DNA of 50,895 nt from Bacteroides fluxus YIT 12057. Its GTDB lineage: Bacteria; Bacteroidota; Bacteroidia; Bacteroidales; Bacteroidaceae. How positions within the stretch are numbered: position 1 is the first letter of the stretch; every line of letters begins with the position of its first letter. The position numbers and the translations under genes are program-made. A model generated the notes under the pieces. The model saw nothing but the letters and a program-made list of their open reading frames with translations. It made no database searches and was not told where the DNA came from. Shown here piece by piece: positions 16,017 to 24,768 of the stretch. Location of the stretch: NCBI RefSeq assembly GCF_000195635.1, contig NZ_GL882656.1:1-50895 (forward strand), written 5' to 3'.

Positions 16017-16199
16017 ATGAAACTGAACAGAAATGATTATACCGTAGAGGCGGCAGCCGGCGGTGGCTTTTTCGCTTATTTCATGAACAACGTTTTGTGC
16101 AGCGCTTATGGTGAAACACCGGACGAAGCCTGCGAGAATCTGGAACAAATCGTTGACGATTTCATCAGTGACATGTATATGGTAGAAGAGTTTGTCTGA
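16017..16199 (+). CDS. Small HicB-like protein, 60 residues
   Basis: The sequence runs YTVEAAAGGGFFAYF (about 8-22), then YGETPDEACENLEQIVDDFI (36-55). This is the pattern of the partial RNase-H fold in HicB antitoxins: a beta hairpin with a glycine turn, then 'G-x-T-x-E-A-x-x-N' before a helix. There is no HicA toxin gene beside it and no DNA-binding tail, so it may be a stand-alone domain rather than half of a toxin-antitoxin pair. The reading frame has its own ATG, and codon use fits the neighbours. The assignment is by pattern only; function unknown. Confidence 0.6.
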   Translation: MKLNRNDYTVEAAAGGGFFAYFMNNVLCSAYGETPDEACENLEQIVDDFISDMYMVEEFV

Positions 16200-16263
16200 T
16201 ATCCTTTACATTTTCCCGTAATGCGTAAGTACGACATTTACCGTAACTAATAACTTATAGCTG

Positions 16264-17397
16264 ATGAAAGTTCTTTTTATAGTTCAAGGAGAAGGCCGGG
16301 GGCATCTTACCCAGGCCATTGCCATGGAAGATTTGTTGCGCCGCAACGGATACGAGGTTGTGGAGGTATTGGTAGGCAAAAGCAATTCACGCCGTTTGCC
16401 CGGTTTCTTCAACCGCAGCATCCAGGCACCGGTGAAGCGTTTTTTGAGTCCCAATTTTTTGCCTACGACCGCCAACAAGCGTGCCAGCCTGTCACGTAGT
16501 GTGGCATACAATGTCATGAAATTGCCGACCTATATAAAGAGTATGCACTATATACATACCCGCATTGAGGAGAGTGGGGCGGAGCTTGTCATCAATTTCT
16601 ATGAGTTGCTCACGGGGCTGACTTATCTGTTGTACCGGCCCGCCGTGCCTCAAATCAGTATCGGGCATCAGTATCTTTTTCTTCATCGCGATTTTGAATT
16701 TCCCGGCAAGAACCGTTTGAATCTTTGCTTACTGCGTTTTTTTACCCGTCTCACTTGCATAGGGGCACAGGAAAAGTTGGCACTGTCCTTCCGGGAGATG
16801 GAAGATGATGGAACGGCACATGTTCGTGTGGTTCCGCCATTGTTGCGCAAAGAAGTCCTTTCGTGCGAGGGTACACAGGGAGACTATCTTCACGGCTATA
16901 TGGTCAATGCCGGCTTTGGTGAAAATATCAAAATATGGCATGGGGCTCATCCCGAAGTACCGCTTCATTTCTTTTGGGACAAGCAGGATGAAGAAGAGGT
17001 CTGCCGAGTGGACGAAACGCTGACTTTCCATCAGATTGATGACGTGAAGTTCCTGCGTTACATGGCAGGATGCAAGGCATACGCCACAACAGCCGGATTC
17101 GAATCGGTTTGTGAAGCAATGTACCTGGGTAAACCTCTGTTGATGGTTCCCGCCCATATCGAACAGGATTGTAACGCTTATGATGCGGCTCGTAGCGGTG
17201 CAGGAGTTATTTCTGATGGATTTGATTTGGAACGCTTGCTGGCATTTTCCGGGAGTTATCGTCCGGATACTTCTTTCCGTTATTGGGTGCGTAGTTGTGA
17301 TTGGAGAATTTTGCGTTGTATAGAAACTGCCATGGATGAGTTGCGCTATCCGAAATCGGCTTCTCCGTATTCGTGTCTTAATCTGGATACCTTATGA
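16264..17397 (+). CDS. Glycosyltransferase, GT-B fold (MurG/UGT-like)
   Basis: This 377-residue protein starts VLFIVQGEGRGHLTQAIAMEDLLRRNG (3-29), the glycine/histidine-rich N-terminal motif of GT-B transferases working on lipid or polyketide acceptors. The C-terminal half has VNAGFGENIK, then FLRYMAGCKAYATTAGFESVCEAMYLGKPLLMVPAHIEQDCNA (about 260-302). That stretch matches the nucleotide-sugar site of family 28-type transferases: a glycine, then E, then 'GKP-x-x-x-P...EQ'. No transmembrane segment or signal peptide is seen, so it is probably cytoplasmic or peripheral. Donor and acceptor are unknown. It is 64 nt downstream of the HicB-like gene. Confidence 0.75.
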   Translation: MKVLFIVQGEGRGHLTQAIAMEDLLRRNGYEVVEVLVGKSNSRRLPGFFNRSIQAPVKRFLSPNFLPTTANKRASLSRSVAYNVMKLPTYIKSMHYIHTRIEESGAELVINFYELLTGLTYLLYRPAVPQISIGHQYLFLHRDFEFPGKNRLNLCLLRFFTRLTCIGAQEKLALSFREMEDDGTAHVRVVPPLLRKEVLSCEGTQGDYLHGYMVNAGFGENIKIWHGAHPEVPLHFFWDKQDEEEVCRVDETLTFHQIDDVKFLRYMAGCKAYATTAGFESVCEAMYLGKPLLMVPAHIEQDCNAYDAARSGAGVISDGFDLERLLAFSGSYRPDTSFRYWVRSCDWRILRCIETAMDELRYPKSASPYSCLNLDTL

Positions 17398-17485
17398 AAG
17401 ATGTAAGTAAGAAAAGTCTTCGATGCTAAGAGAAAAAGTCTTTAATGCAAGAAGGAAACTTCTTTTCTCTTAAGTAAGATCTCTG

Positions 17486-17564
17486 TTCAAAGCTTGTGAA
17501 TATATATTCGCAGGCTTTGAATATATGTTCAAGCCGTGCGAATACATGTCCGTGCGGCTTGAAC
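17486..17564. repeat. Two tandem related palindromes between convergent genes
   Basis: Palindrome A spans 17486-17521 (17-bp arms with two G-U pairs and a 2-nt loop). Palindrome B spans 17527-17564 (10 perfect bp, GTTCAAGCCG/CGGCTTGAAC, plus four inner pairs). The two share the same plan: a TTCAA-x-GC arm, GaATA centre and mirrored GCxTTGAA arm. Upstream, AAGTCTT..ATGC.AAGA occurs twice in tandem (17415-17453). The block fills most of the 196-nt gap between the glycosyltransferase and tamB and may terminate transcription in both directions. Confidence 0.65.
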
Positions 17565-17593
17565 GGATTTTGAAGGAGAATGCGAATACGGAA

Positions 17594-20500
17594 TCACCGT
17601 TCGGGACTCTTGACGGGAATCTTCTTGCCGGTAGAAAGAGTGTCCTTCTTGCTTTGTCCGGCTTTCAGCCGTCTGAGTTTCCATTTGTTCCAGAAGAGCA
17701 GTTCATTCCATTTATTGAAATCTTTCTTGAAGATGATGCCGATGCCCTGTGTGGTCAGATTGGTACGGGTGTAATAACGGTCATTGGTCTCGTTATAAGC
17801 TTTCAGGCGGATGTCACCGGAGCGGTTTACCAGCCATTCTGCTTCAAAATCCCCTACAAAGTTAGTGTTTGCCAGTGGGTTGTCACGATAGCCGAAGTTA
17901 CCGTTGATAAGCAACCGGTTGTTCAGCAGTTGTCCGGAAAGGATGCCTTCGAACTCCACATCTGTCCAACCCTTTTCACCGGTGCTGAGGTTGGTACCGA
18001 TGTTCCAGTTATTATTGTCAATGATGCTTGAGAGGGCATTGTTCAACTGTCCCGAAAGGGTGGAAGAGAGTACGCTGGACATCATGTTGGAATTGGTGGC
18101 GTCTGCATATTCGGATGCATAGAACTTGCCGATTCCCAGGAGGTAGAGAATCTGCATATTCATTTGCTCTTCCGTGGGGATATAGTTCCGCACCATAGCT
18201 TGTACTTCCTCGCGTTCGTTGGGGAGTTCAATTCCCATTTTGATGGTGGGCGAGGTCAGCTGTCCCGTCAGGTTCATCATACAGTTTACCTTGACGTTGG
18301 TCTGGCCGATAAGTGTATTGTCGGCAGTCATGCTGCTGGGCAACAGGTCGTTCAGCGAGGCGGAGTTGACCGTATAACTGGCTTGTATGTCGAGAATGGC
18401 ATCCAACGGATTTCCGTTGAAAGCGATGGTACTTCCGTCTTTGATGACGAAGTCCTTGCGGATCACTTCCTGCAGGCTGAATTTATAAAGTCCCTGGCTG
18501 ATGCGGTAACTGCCAAACATTTTCACATCTCCCTTGTTGAAGAATTCGGTACGTATATTTCCGGTTCCCTTTCCACTGATGTAGTCGCCGGCGATGGGAT
18601 CCATGATGATTCTCATGGTAGCGTCCGGCGTAGCGTCCACCAACAGATTCAGACGGATATCCGTGTCGCTTTCTTTATCTTCCTCTATCTCTTTCTGTGC
18701 AATTTCGTAATCAGAAAGGTGGATGGAATCCTGTACGGCGCGGCGCGGCGTCTTGTCCACAAATTTGATGAACTGGTTGCTGATGGCGGTAGATACATTG
18801 TCCTTTATATAGGTAAAGTTCGTATTGCGGTTGGTGGTCATGGCCACATCTATGTTGACACCATCCAGGGCGTTGCCTGCAATGGTTGCGTTCCCGGTAC
18901 CATAGACCGTGCCGTAGAACGGGAAGTCGGGAGACTCCTTTGTGTTCATGACCAGCATGTCGTTGACATTGAAATTGAAGCGGTATTCCAGATTCTTGAA
19001 ATGCCGGTAATGCAGATACCCGTTCATCCTGCCCTGGTGTCCTTGCGTGTCAAAAATGCGGTTGTCCTTGAAAGTCAGGCCGCCGGGTTCGATGTAGATA
19101 CTGTCCTTTACGGAGAATGTAGTGTTCAGCACATCTACTTTCATGGAAGCGTCGCCGAACACGCGCCCCTCCATAGTCAGTGCCTTGAATTTGCCGTAGA
19201 AGTGGACATGTCCGGTAGCACGCCCGGTAAATTCCGGAGTGATACTGCTCATGTAATGGTGTATGAACTTCAGGTTGGTGCTGTCTGCTTCAATCTGAAG
19301 GTCGAGTGCACTGGTAGGCTTTATGGGATAGATGTAACCGTGCACATGGCTTTTGGCAATGTCTTTTTCACGGATCCGGGCATCAAGGTAGATGCCTTTC
19401 ACGTCATGGTGCCATTCTCCATGGATGTGGGCGTCACCAAGCAACCCTTCGTTCAATCCGAGGTTACGGATGAACAAGTCGGTGCTCATTACGGGAGTCT
19501 CCAGTACTCCGCTGGCGAATGCGGGGCCGGTGGCTTCTCCTTTGAAATTGACGCCGAGGTCTGCGATGTCAAATACGTATCCTATATTTATGTCCTGCAG
19601 GTCGAGGCGCACCGTATCTTCAGGTTGCTTGGATACTGTGCCGTTGATGCGCAGGTGGCGTTCCTTATGACTGAAATAGAAATTGTCGATATGTATCTTT
19701 CCGGAGTCGAGCATTACCTGTGACGGATGTATTTTCCACAAGGTATCATTCAGAATGATGTCTGTGGGCTGGATATCGACAATGGTTTTCAATGGGGCCG
19801 TCTCTTTTCTTCCGGAATGCCGTGCGGGCTTTTTATCATCCTCTATTCCTTGTTGGCGGATAAAACGGGTTACGGTAGCCAACTTTCCACTATAAGTTAC
19901 AGTGCTGCTGTTGCCCCAGTCCAGAGTTGCCTGCACGCAGTCGTCTTGCGCCTGCGCCTCTAAGGCCACATTGACGGCGCCACTCGATTTCCGGTTGGTG
20001 AACCGCAGGCGTGCATGGAACTTGTCACCGGGATTCTCGCAAAGCAACATTCCCGATTCAATAAACTTTTCTCCATAGCGCAAACGGGGGAAGTAGCCCT
20101 CTACGCGCAGGCGGCGAACCTTGTCATTGAAGTATCCCTTAAGGGTTGAGTGTGTATATACCTTTATGGGAATCTGGAAAACAGTGGACAACAGTTCCGT
20201 ATCATAAATGTGCAAATCGAAATTGAAGTTGTTCTCCGTTTCCCTCGTCTTTTTGTCCGGCAGGATTAAAGCCGGGATGTAACGCCGCATAATATTGAGT
20301 ACGCTGGCGGGCAGGGTGCGGTAGGAGTAGTCTCCTTCGATGCTTCCTTGCAGGAAATTGGAAGTGACGGTCAGACGTTTTTGTTTTTCGTCTTTGCGGA
20401 TGGCGGCCACTTTCAAGTTCTCCAGAAAATAGTGCTTGTCCGGAGCATGGAACTGAAGGCTGTCTATATTGATCTCACCGTTCATCTCGTCGATGGAACC

Positions 20501-22117
20501 GCCGGTGAAGTCTGCTTTTACTTTTACGGATATTTCGGTATCTTCGTATTTGGGTGTCAGATGGAGGTCATGGGGACGTATTCTACTGATATCTGCCAGG
20601 AAGTTGAAAGTCGGTACCCGGCTTGCCGTGTTGATGGTACCGTTCAGCATGACCGAACCGTTTTCGTCATCCAACGCCAGCTTTCCGGTAAAGCCGCCTT
20701 GTTTGTACTCTCCGTCCAGGGTGATATTTTCGTAGTTGTAGTCACTATAGTCAAAGGAAGCGACCAGCCCTTTCAGGATAATGGAAGGATATTGCTTCTC
20801 TTTATGGTTGCCGTTGACGTCCAGATTGAAAGTTACCTTGCCGAATTTATCGTTTCCCAGCATCTTGCCCAATTCGAAGTCTTTTGTTTTTACGGCACCT
20901 GAATAGGCGAAATATCCTTTCTCCTTGTCCGAACTTAATTTAAGGTCGGTCTTGATGCTACCGATGTCTGTACGCACTTGCCCGTAAGTTACGAGGTCTG
21001 TGAAATAACCGGAGATTTCTCCACGGAATGAAATACTTCCCAGATGCTGCAGCGCTGGAGGGACACCGTTGTAGTTCTTACTCAAGTTGCGGACAAAGAA
21101 GGCGACTCCTTCCGGGTCGGCATACAAGCTGGACAAATTACCGAAAATATAGGCGTTCTCCGGACTTGACAGGTCTTGCAGGGACATATCTCCCCGCAGA
21201 TGAAAATGATTGCCTGCAGAAATGGCAAGGCGGGGGCAGTTCAGCTGGTTAATGGTTCCGTTGGCCTCTACCTCTACTTGCAGCTTCTCTTTGAAGGGAC
21301 TGAATGCCGGGACAAAGGCCGACAAGTCCTGTAGCGTAATCCGGGAGGGGAGCATGCGGAAGGAAAAACGTACGTCATGAGCGAAATTGTTGAAAGCACC
21401 CAGGCTGTCGTATTCCATGCGTATGGTATCCATCGCCAAGGAAGTGTGCGGCATGTCTATGGAGAAGTTTTCTATCTTCATTTGTTGGTTGTTGCCGACC
21501 ACTTTCAAGCTTAATTTCTTCAATTCGAACCCGGAGTGTTCTTCCTCGATGCTTAAACGTTTGATGGCGGCATTGATAGAGTCGCTTTGCAGTGCCTTCA
21601 GCGAGATGTTGGCTATAATGTTTTTCAGACGGATGTGTCGGGGATTGAACTTTCCTGGGGTTTCCTTTTCGGAACGGACATCATAGGAAACCTTTCCACG
21701 GCGTATCAGCAGGGAATTGACGCGAAGATCCAGATTACTCTTCTTCTGTACGGTATCTTTAGAAGCGAACGCATCCAGCACAAATTGAAAATTCGGTCGG
21801 GCTTGGGGAGTTTCCTTTTCCAGATTGATATTGAAACCGAATAATTGTACGTTGCTGATGGATATTTTGCCGTTGAACAGGGGAAGAATATCAAATTTAG
21901 CCGAAAGGCGGGTTATCTTCAGCATCTCATTCCCGGACCGGTCGTTCAGTAAAAGGTCGTCAATGATAATGCGGTTCAACAGCCCGATATCTATTCGCTT
22001 GATGGTGATGTTACTGCCTAATACAGAAACAAGTTCTTTAGAGACAAGTACAGAAATCTTTGCCTGAACATAAGGTATGTTCAGTAATAGAATAGTACCG
22101 ATATACACTCCCAGCAC
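17594..22117 (-). CDS. tamB: TamB-like translocation/assembly module protein (DUF490 C-terminus)
   Basis: This very long envelope protein (1507 residues from the GTG at 22117) has an N-terminal signal anchor (about 1-22), then long beta-rich AsmA/TamB repeats. The C-terminal DUF490 domain (about 1130-1470) contains DATMRIIMDPIAGDYISGKGTGNI and YTVNSASLNDLLPSSM; it ends with GTNLSTGEKGW and FGYRDNPLANTNFVGDFEAEWLVN. TamB proteins bridge the periplasm and move outer-membrane proteins or phospholipids. The exact start is uncertain: the frame stays open upstream to 22172 with lysine/arginine-rich codons that look like a normal anchor flank, but there is no ATG. No TamA partner gene is adjacent; tsaD is divergent. 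Confidence 0.9.
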   Translation of the reverse strand: MLGVYIGTILLLNIPYVQAKISVLVSKELVSVLGSNITIKRIDIGLLNRIIIDDLLLNDRSGNEMLKITRLSAKFDILPLFNGKISISNVQLFGFNINLEKETPQARPNFQFVLDAFASKDTVQKKSNLDLRVNSLLIRRGKVSYDVRSEKETPGKFNPRHIRLKNIIANISLKALQSDSINAAIKRLSIEEEHSGFELKKLSLKVVGNNQQMKIENFSIDMPHTSLAMDTIRMEYDSLGAFNNFAHDVRFSFRMLPSRITLQDLSAFVPAFSPFKEKLQVEVEANGTINQLNCPRLAISAGNHFHLRGDMSLQDLSSPENAYIFGNLSSLYADPEGVAFFVRNLSKNYNGVPPALQHLGSISFRGEISGYFTDLVTYGQVRTDIGSIKTDLKLSSDKEKGYFAYSGAVKTKDFELGKMLGNDKFGKVTFNLDVNGNHKEKQYPSIILKGLVASFDYSDYNYENITLDGEYKQGGFTGKLALDDENGSVMLNGTINTASRVPTFNFLADISRIRPHDLHLTPKYEDTEISVKVKADFTGGSIDEMNGEINIDSLQFHAPDKHYFLENLKVAAIRKDEKQKRLTVTSNFLQGSIEGDYSYRTLPASVLNIMRRYIPALILPDKKTRETENNFNFDLHIYDTELLSTVFQIPIKVYTHSTLKGYFNDKVRRLRVEGYFPRLRYGEKFIESGMLLCENPGDKFHARLRFTNRKSSGAVNVALEAQAQDDCVQATLDWGNSSTVTYSGKLATVTRFIRQQGIEDDKKPARHSGRKETAPLKTIVDIQPTDIILNDTLWKIHPSQVMLDSGKIHIDNFYFSHKERHLRINGTVSKQPEDTVRLDLQDINIGYVFDIADLGVNFKGEATGPAFASGVLETPVMSTDLFIRNLGLNEGLLGDAHIHGEWHHDVKGIYLDARIREKDIAKSHVHGYIYPIKPTSALDLQIEADSTNLKFIHHYMSSITPEFTGRATGHVHFYGKFKALTMEGRVFGDASMKVDVLNTTFSVKDSIYIEPGGLTFKDNRIFDTQGHQGRMNGYLHYRHFKNLEYRFNFNVNDMLVMNTKESPDFPFYGTVYGTGNATIAGNALDGVNIDVAMTTNRNTNFTYIKDNVSTAISNQFIKFVDKTPRRAVQDSIHLSDYEIAQKEIEEDKESDTDIRLNLLVDATPDATMRIIMDPIAGDYISGKGTGNIRTEFFNKGDVKMFGSYRISQGLYKFSLQEVIRKDFVIKDGSTIAFNGNPLDAILDIQASYTVNSASLNDLLPSSMTADNTLIGQTNVKVNCMMNLTGQLTSPTIKMGIELPNEREEVQAMVRNYIPTEEQMNMQILYLLGIGKFYASEYADATNSNMMSSVLSSTLSGQLNNALSSIIDNNNWNIGTNLSTGEKGWTDVEFEGILSGQLLNNRLLINGNFGYRDNPLANTNFVGDFEAEWLVNRSGDIRLKAYNETNDRYYTRTNLTTQGIGIIFKKDFNKWNELLFWNKWKLRRLKAGQSKKDTLSTGKKIPVKSPER

Positions 22118-22185
22118 GATACCGAGTACCCAGCGTACTGTCTTTTTTAGTTTTCTGATAGGCAGTGAATTTTAGATTCAGCCAA

Positions 22186-22193
22186 CAAAAATA
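22186..22193 (-). promoter_or_regulatory. -7 motif for the tamB-like gene
   Basis: On the minus strand this reads TATTTTTG (TAnnTTTG). The expected RNA start near 22179 leaves the whole open frame up to the stop at 22172-22174 inside the mRNA, which allows a non-ATG start upstream of the GTG. Confidence 0.4.
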
Positions 22194-22257
22194 GGAAATA
22201 ATACGTTATAAACAGTACTTTTATTACGTAAAATGACATAACATCGTACTTTATCAC

Positions 22258-22265
22258 TATTTTTG
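22258..22265 (+). promoter_or_regulatory. -7 motif for tsaD
   Basis: TATTTTTG matches TAnnTTTG 24 nt before the tsaD ATG. No clear -33 partner is seen. Confidence 0.4.
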
Positions 22266-22288
22266 CAACACTTAAACGTATAAACACT

Positions 22289-23311
22289 ATGAGTACAATA
22301 ATCTTAGGAATAGAATCTTCGTGTGACGATACTTCTGCAGCAGTCATCAAGGATGGTTATCTGCTTTCAAATGTAGTGGCCAGCCAGGCCGTGCATGAGG
22401 CTTATGGCGGTGTGGTGCCCGAACTGGCCTCCCGGGCGCACCAGCAAAACATAGTTCCGGTAGTGCATGAAGCTTTGAAACGCGCCGGAGTGGCTAAAGA
22501 GGAATTGAGCGCGGTAGCTTTTACACGTGGTCCCGGCTTGATGGGATCTTTGTTGGTGGGGGTATCTTTCGCCAAAGGGTTTGCCCGTTCTTTGGGAATC
22601 CCCATGGTAGATGTTAATCACTTGACAGGGCATGTGTTGGCTCATTTTATTAAAGCTGAAGGAGAAGAGAACATACAACCGAAATTCCCTTTCCTTTGCC
22701 TGTTGGTTTCCGGTGGAAATTCTCAGATAATTTTGGTGAAGGCTTATAATGATATGGAGATTCTGGGGCAGACCATTGACGATGCGGCAGGTGAAGCCAT
22801 TGACAAATGTTCCAAAGTAATGGGACTGGGGTATCCCGGCGGTCCTATCATCGATAAATTGGCACGTCAGGGAAATCCGAAGGCTTATGCATTCAGTAAA
22901 CCGCACATTCCGGGACTGGACTATAGCTTTAGCGGGCTAAAGACCTCGTTCCTGTACTCCTTGCGTGACTGGATGAAAGAGGATCCTGATTTTATCGAAC
23001 ATCATAAGATGGATTTGGCTGCCTCTCTGGAGGCGACCGTCGTGGATATTTTGATGGATAAGCTGCGTAAGGCGGCTAAGCAATATAAGATTAAGGAAAT
23101 AGCGGTTGCCGGAGGCGTTTCTGCCAATAACGGGTTGCGCAATGCCTTCCGTGAACATGCGGAAAAGTATGGATGGAATATCTTTATACCGAAGTTCAGC
23201 TATACGACGGACAATGCGGCCATGATTGCCATTACGGGGTATTTCAAGTATCTGGACAAGGATTTCTGCCCAATGGAGGCGCCTGCTTATTCGCGGGTCA
23301 CCTTGGGGTAA
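22289..23311 (+). CDS. tsaD: tRNA N6-threonylcarbamoyladenosine transferase
   Basis: This 340-residue Kae1/Qri7/TsaD enzyme transfers the threonylcarbamoyl group to A37 of ANN-reading tRNAs. It starts ILGIESSCDDTSAAV (residues 5-19), the ASKHA-fold phosphate-binding strand. VNHLTGHVLAH carries the HxxxH metal ligands, LLVSGGNSQI is the second nucleotide motif, and DDAAGEAIDK and VAGGVSANNGLR complete the family set. The C-terminal YTTDNAAMIA contains the third metal ligand. It is followed 26 nt later by a cinA-type gene, probably co-transcribed, and is divergent from tamB. Confidence 0.97.
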   Translation: MSTIILGIESSCDDTSAAVIKDGYLLSNVVASQAVHEAYGGVVPELASRAHQQNIVPVVHEALKRAGVAKEELSAVAFTRGPGLMGSLLVGVSFAKGFARSLGIPMVDVNHLTGHVLAHFIKAEGEENIQPKFPFLCLLVSGGNSQIILVKAYNDMEILGQTIDDAAGEAIDKCSKVMGLGYPGGPIIDKLARQGNPKAYAFSKPHIPGLDYSFSGLKTSFLYSLRDWMKEDPDFIEHHKMDLAASLEATVVDILMDKLRKAAKQYKIKEIAVAGGVSANNGLRNAFREHAEKYGWNIFIPKFSYTTDNAAMIAITGYFKYLDKDFCPMEAPAYSRVTLG

Positions 23312-23337
23312 ATATGTGCTGCTATATATAATAAGGT

Positions 23338-23805
23338 ATGAAACTGGAAGAAGAAATCGGAGAATTGCTGAAATCGAAGAAATTGTCCCTTTCCACCGCA
23401 GAAAGTTGTACGGGTGGAGGAATAGCCGCCTTGATAACTTCCGTTCCGGGAAGTTCGGAGTATTTCAACGGTGGAATCGTGGCATATTCCAATGAGGTGA
23501 AGATGTCTTTGCTTCATGTTTCAGCCGAAACCTTGGAAAAACATGGCGCTGTCAGCCGTGAGACCGTAACGGAAATGGTGAAAGGTGCGATGAAAACGCT
23601 GAAAACGGATTGTGCAGTGGCTACATCGGGCATTGCAGGCCCCGGAGGAGGCACTCCGGAAAAGCCTGTGGGTACTGTATGGATTGCCGCTGCTTATAAA
23701 AATGAAATTATGGCCGTGAAGCAGGAAGGAGACCTCGGCAGAGCGGGAAATGTGCAAAAAGCGATTCAAAATGCTCTTTTTATGCTTAGAGATAGGCTGA
23801 AATGA
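23338..23805 (+). CDS. pncC: CinA C-terminal-domain nicotinamide-nucleotide amidohydrolase
   Basis: This 155-residue stand-alone CinA C-terminal domain (the PncC type) deamidates nicotinamide mononucleotide to nicotinate mononucleotide in the pyridine-nucleotide salvage cycle. The hallmark is [16 protein letters not shown] (18-33), with the nucleophilic serine region, then [18 protein letters not shown] and [21 protein letters not shown]. There is no N-terminal MoCF-like domain as in full CinA. It follows tsaD closely. NMN deamidation also yields NaMN, the CobT substrate. Confidence 0.9.
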   Translation: MKLEEEIGELLKSKKLSLSTAESCTGGGIAALITSVPGSSEYFNGGIVAYSNEVKMSLLHVSAETLEKHGAVSRETVTEMVKGAMKTLKTDCAVATSGIAGPGGGTPEKPVGTVWIAAAYKNEIMAVKQEGDLGRAGNVQKAIQNALFMLRDRLK

Positions 23806-23926
23806 GGAAAAATTGCTATCATACAGTGAATTATTTTATGAAAAACTTGTTTGGTAATGATAAAAGTGCTTACTTTGCGCTCTGTTTGAAATAGGCATAA
23901 AAGAAAACTATAAAATTAAGATAGAA

Positions 23927-24187
23927 ATGTCAAAGATTTGTCAAATTACCGGAAAGAAGGCCATGATTGGCAACAATGTTTCACACTCAAAGAGAAGAAC
24001 AAAAAGAACCTTTGATTTGAACTTGTTTAACAAAAAGTTCTACTATGTAGAGCAAGATTGCTGGATCAGCCTTAGCATCTGCGCTAACGGCTTGCGCATT
24101 ATTAATAAAAAAGGACTGGACGCTGCTTTGAAAGATGCAGTAGCTAAAGGTTATTGTGATTGGAAAAGCATTAAAGTTATTGGCTAA
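23927..24187 (+). CDS. rpmB: 50S ribosomal protein L28
   Basis: This 86-residue basic protein has the L28 pattern: [23 protein letters not shown] (about 5-27), [11 protein letters not shown], and [20 protein letters not shown]. It is the first gene of a small ribosomal operon, rpmB-rpmG-DUF4295, with a 23-nt gap to rpmG. A partial -7-like motif, TACTTTG (23871-23877), with TTTG at 23850-23853 lies upstream at a shorter than usual spacing. Confidence 0.97.
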   Translation: MSKICQITGKKAMIGNNVSHSKRRTKRTFDLNLFNKKFYYVEQDCWISLSICANGLRIINKKGLDAALKDAVAKGYCDWKSIKVIG

Positions 24188-24210
24188 AAAGTAGAGGAGA
24201 ATTACTGATT

Positions 24211-24399
24211 ATGGCAAAGAAAGCAAAAGGTAACAGAGTACAGGTGATTCTGGAATGCACAGAACACAAGGATAGCGGTATGCCCGGAACTTCTCGTTAT
24301 ATTACGACGAAGAATAGAAAAAATACCACAGAGAGATTGGAGTTGAAAAAATACAACCCCATCTTGAAGAGAGTGACAGTACATAAAGAAATCAAATAA
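24211..24399 (+). CDS. rpmG: 50S ribosomal protein L33
   Basis: This 62-residue basic protein has the L33 pattern [30 protein letters not shown] (about 10-39) and ends with [21 protein letters not shown]. The zinc-ligand CxxC pairs of some L33 forms are absent, as expected of the zinc-independent type. It lies between rpmB and the DUF4295 gene, 13 nt from the latter. Confidence 0.96.
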   Translation: MAKKAKGNRVQVILECTEHKDSGMPGTSRYITTKNRKNTTERLELKKYNPILKRVTVHKEIK

Positions 24400-24412
24400 T
24401 AGAGTATAACTC

Positions 24413-24571
24413 ATGGCAAAGAAAACAGTAGCAAGTTTGCACGAAGGATCTAAAGAAGGTCGTGCTTATACTAAGGTTATCAAAATGGTGAAGTCTCCGA
24501 AAACAGGTGCTTACATCTTTGATGAACAAATGGTACAAAACGAAAAAGTACAAGACTTTTTCAAGAAATAA
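24413..24571 (+). CDS. DUF4295 family small basic protein (Bacteroidetes ribosomal protein, likely bL38)
   Basis: This 52-residue lysine-rich protein starts MAKKTVASLHEGSKEGRAY and ends VQDFFKK. It follows rpmG by 13 nt in the same operon and precedes the operon terminator. The family is confined to Bacteroidetes. From memory, the Flavobacterium johnsoniae ribosome structure assigned a large-subunit protein named bL38 to this family; I have not been able to check that. No other function is suggested by the sequence. Confidence 0.88.
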   Translation: MAKKTVASLHEGSKEGRAYTKVIKMVKSPKTGAYIFDEQMVQNEKVQDFFKK

Positions 24572-24610
24572 GATAAATACAGAGCCGTAAGGCGCTGAAA
24601 CTGATAAAGG

Positions 24611-24648
24611 TCCCCTTGCCGTAAATGCCGGCAAGGGGATTTCTTTTT
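24611..24648 (+). terminator. Terminator of the rpmB-rpmG-DUF4295 operon
   Basis: TCCCCTTGCCG (24611-24621) pairs perfectly with CGGCAAGGGGA (24629-24639), loop of 7, then a T-rich tract. Confidence 0.85.
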
Positions 24649-24688
24649 AAAAAGGGGACGAAGTTTTTATTATTCGTCAGTTTTGTTA

Positions 24689-24736
24689 TATCTTTGCGAA
24701 AAAGCAGGGATAGGTGTTTATTTTGCATTATCTTTG
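24689..24736 (+). promoter_or_regulatory. Two tandem -7 motifs upstream of ftsY
   Basis: TATCTTTG occurs at 24689-24696 and again at 24729-24736, 40 nt apart. Neither has a perfect -33 partner (TTTT at 24665-24668 is 20 nt before the first). ftsY starts at 24769. Confidence 0.45.
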
Positions 24737-24768
24737 TGATAATAATGTATTGTACAAACAATTAGAGT

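Noticed and set aside
17525..18031. 168-codon plus-strand ORF beginning in the palindromes
   Set aside because: It mostly overlaps the 3' end of tamB in antisense and has no recognisable domain; its start lies inside palindrome B.
18164..19723. 519-codon plus-strand ORF inside the tamB-like gene
   Set aside because: It is antisense to the DUF490-containing gene, shows no domain, no promoter or leader, and is rich in unlikely residues; the tamB frame has clear family motifs.
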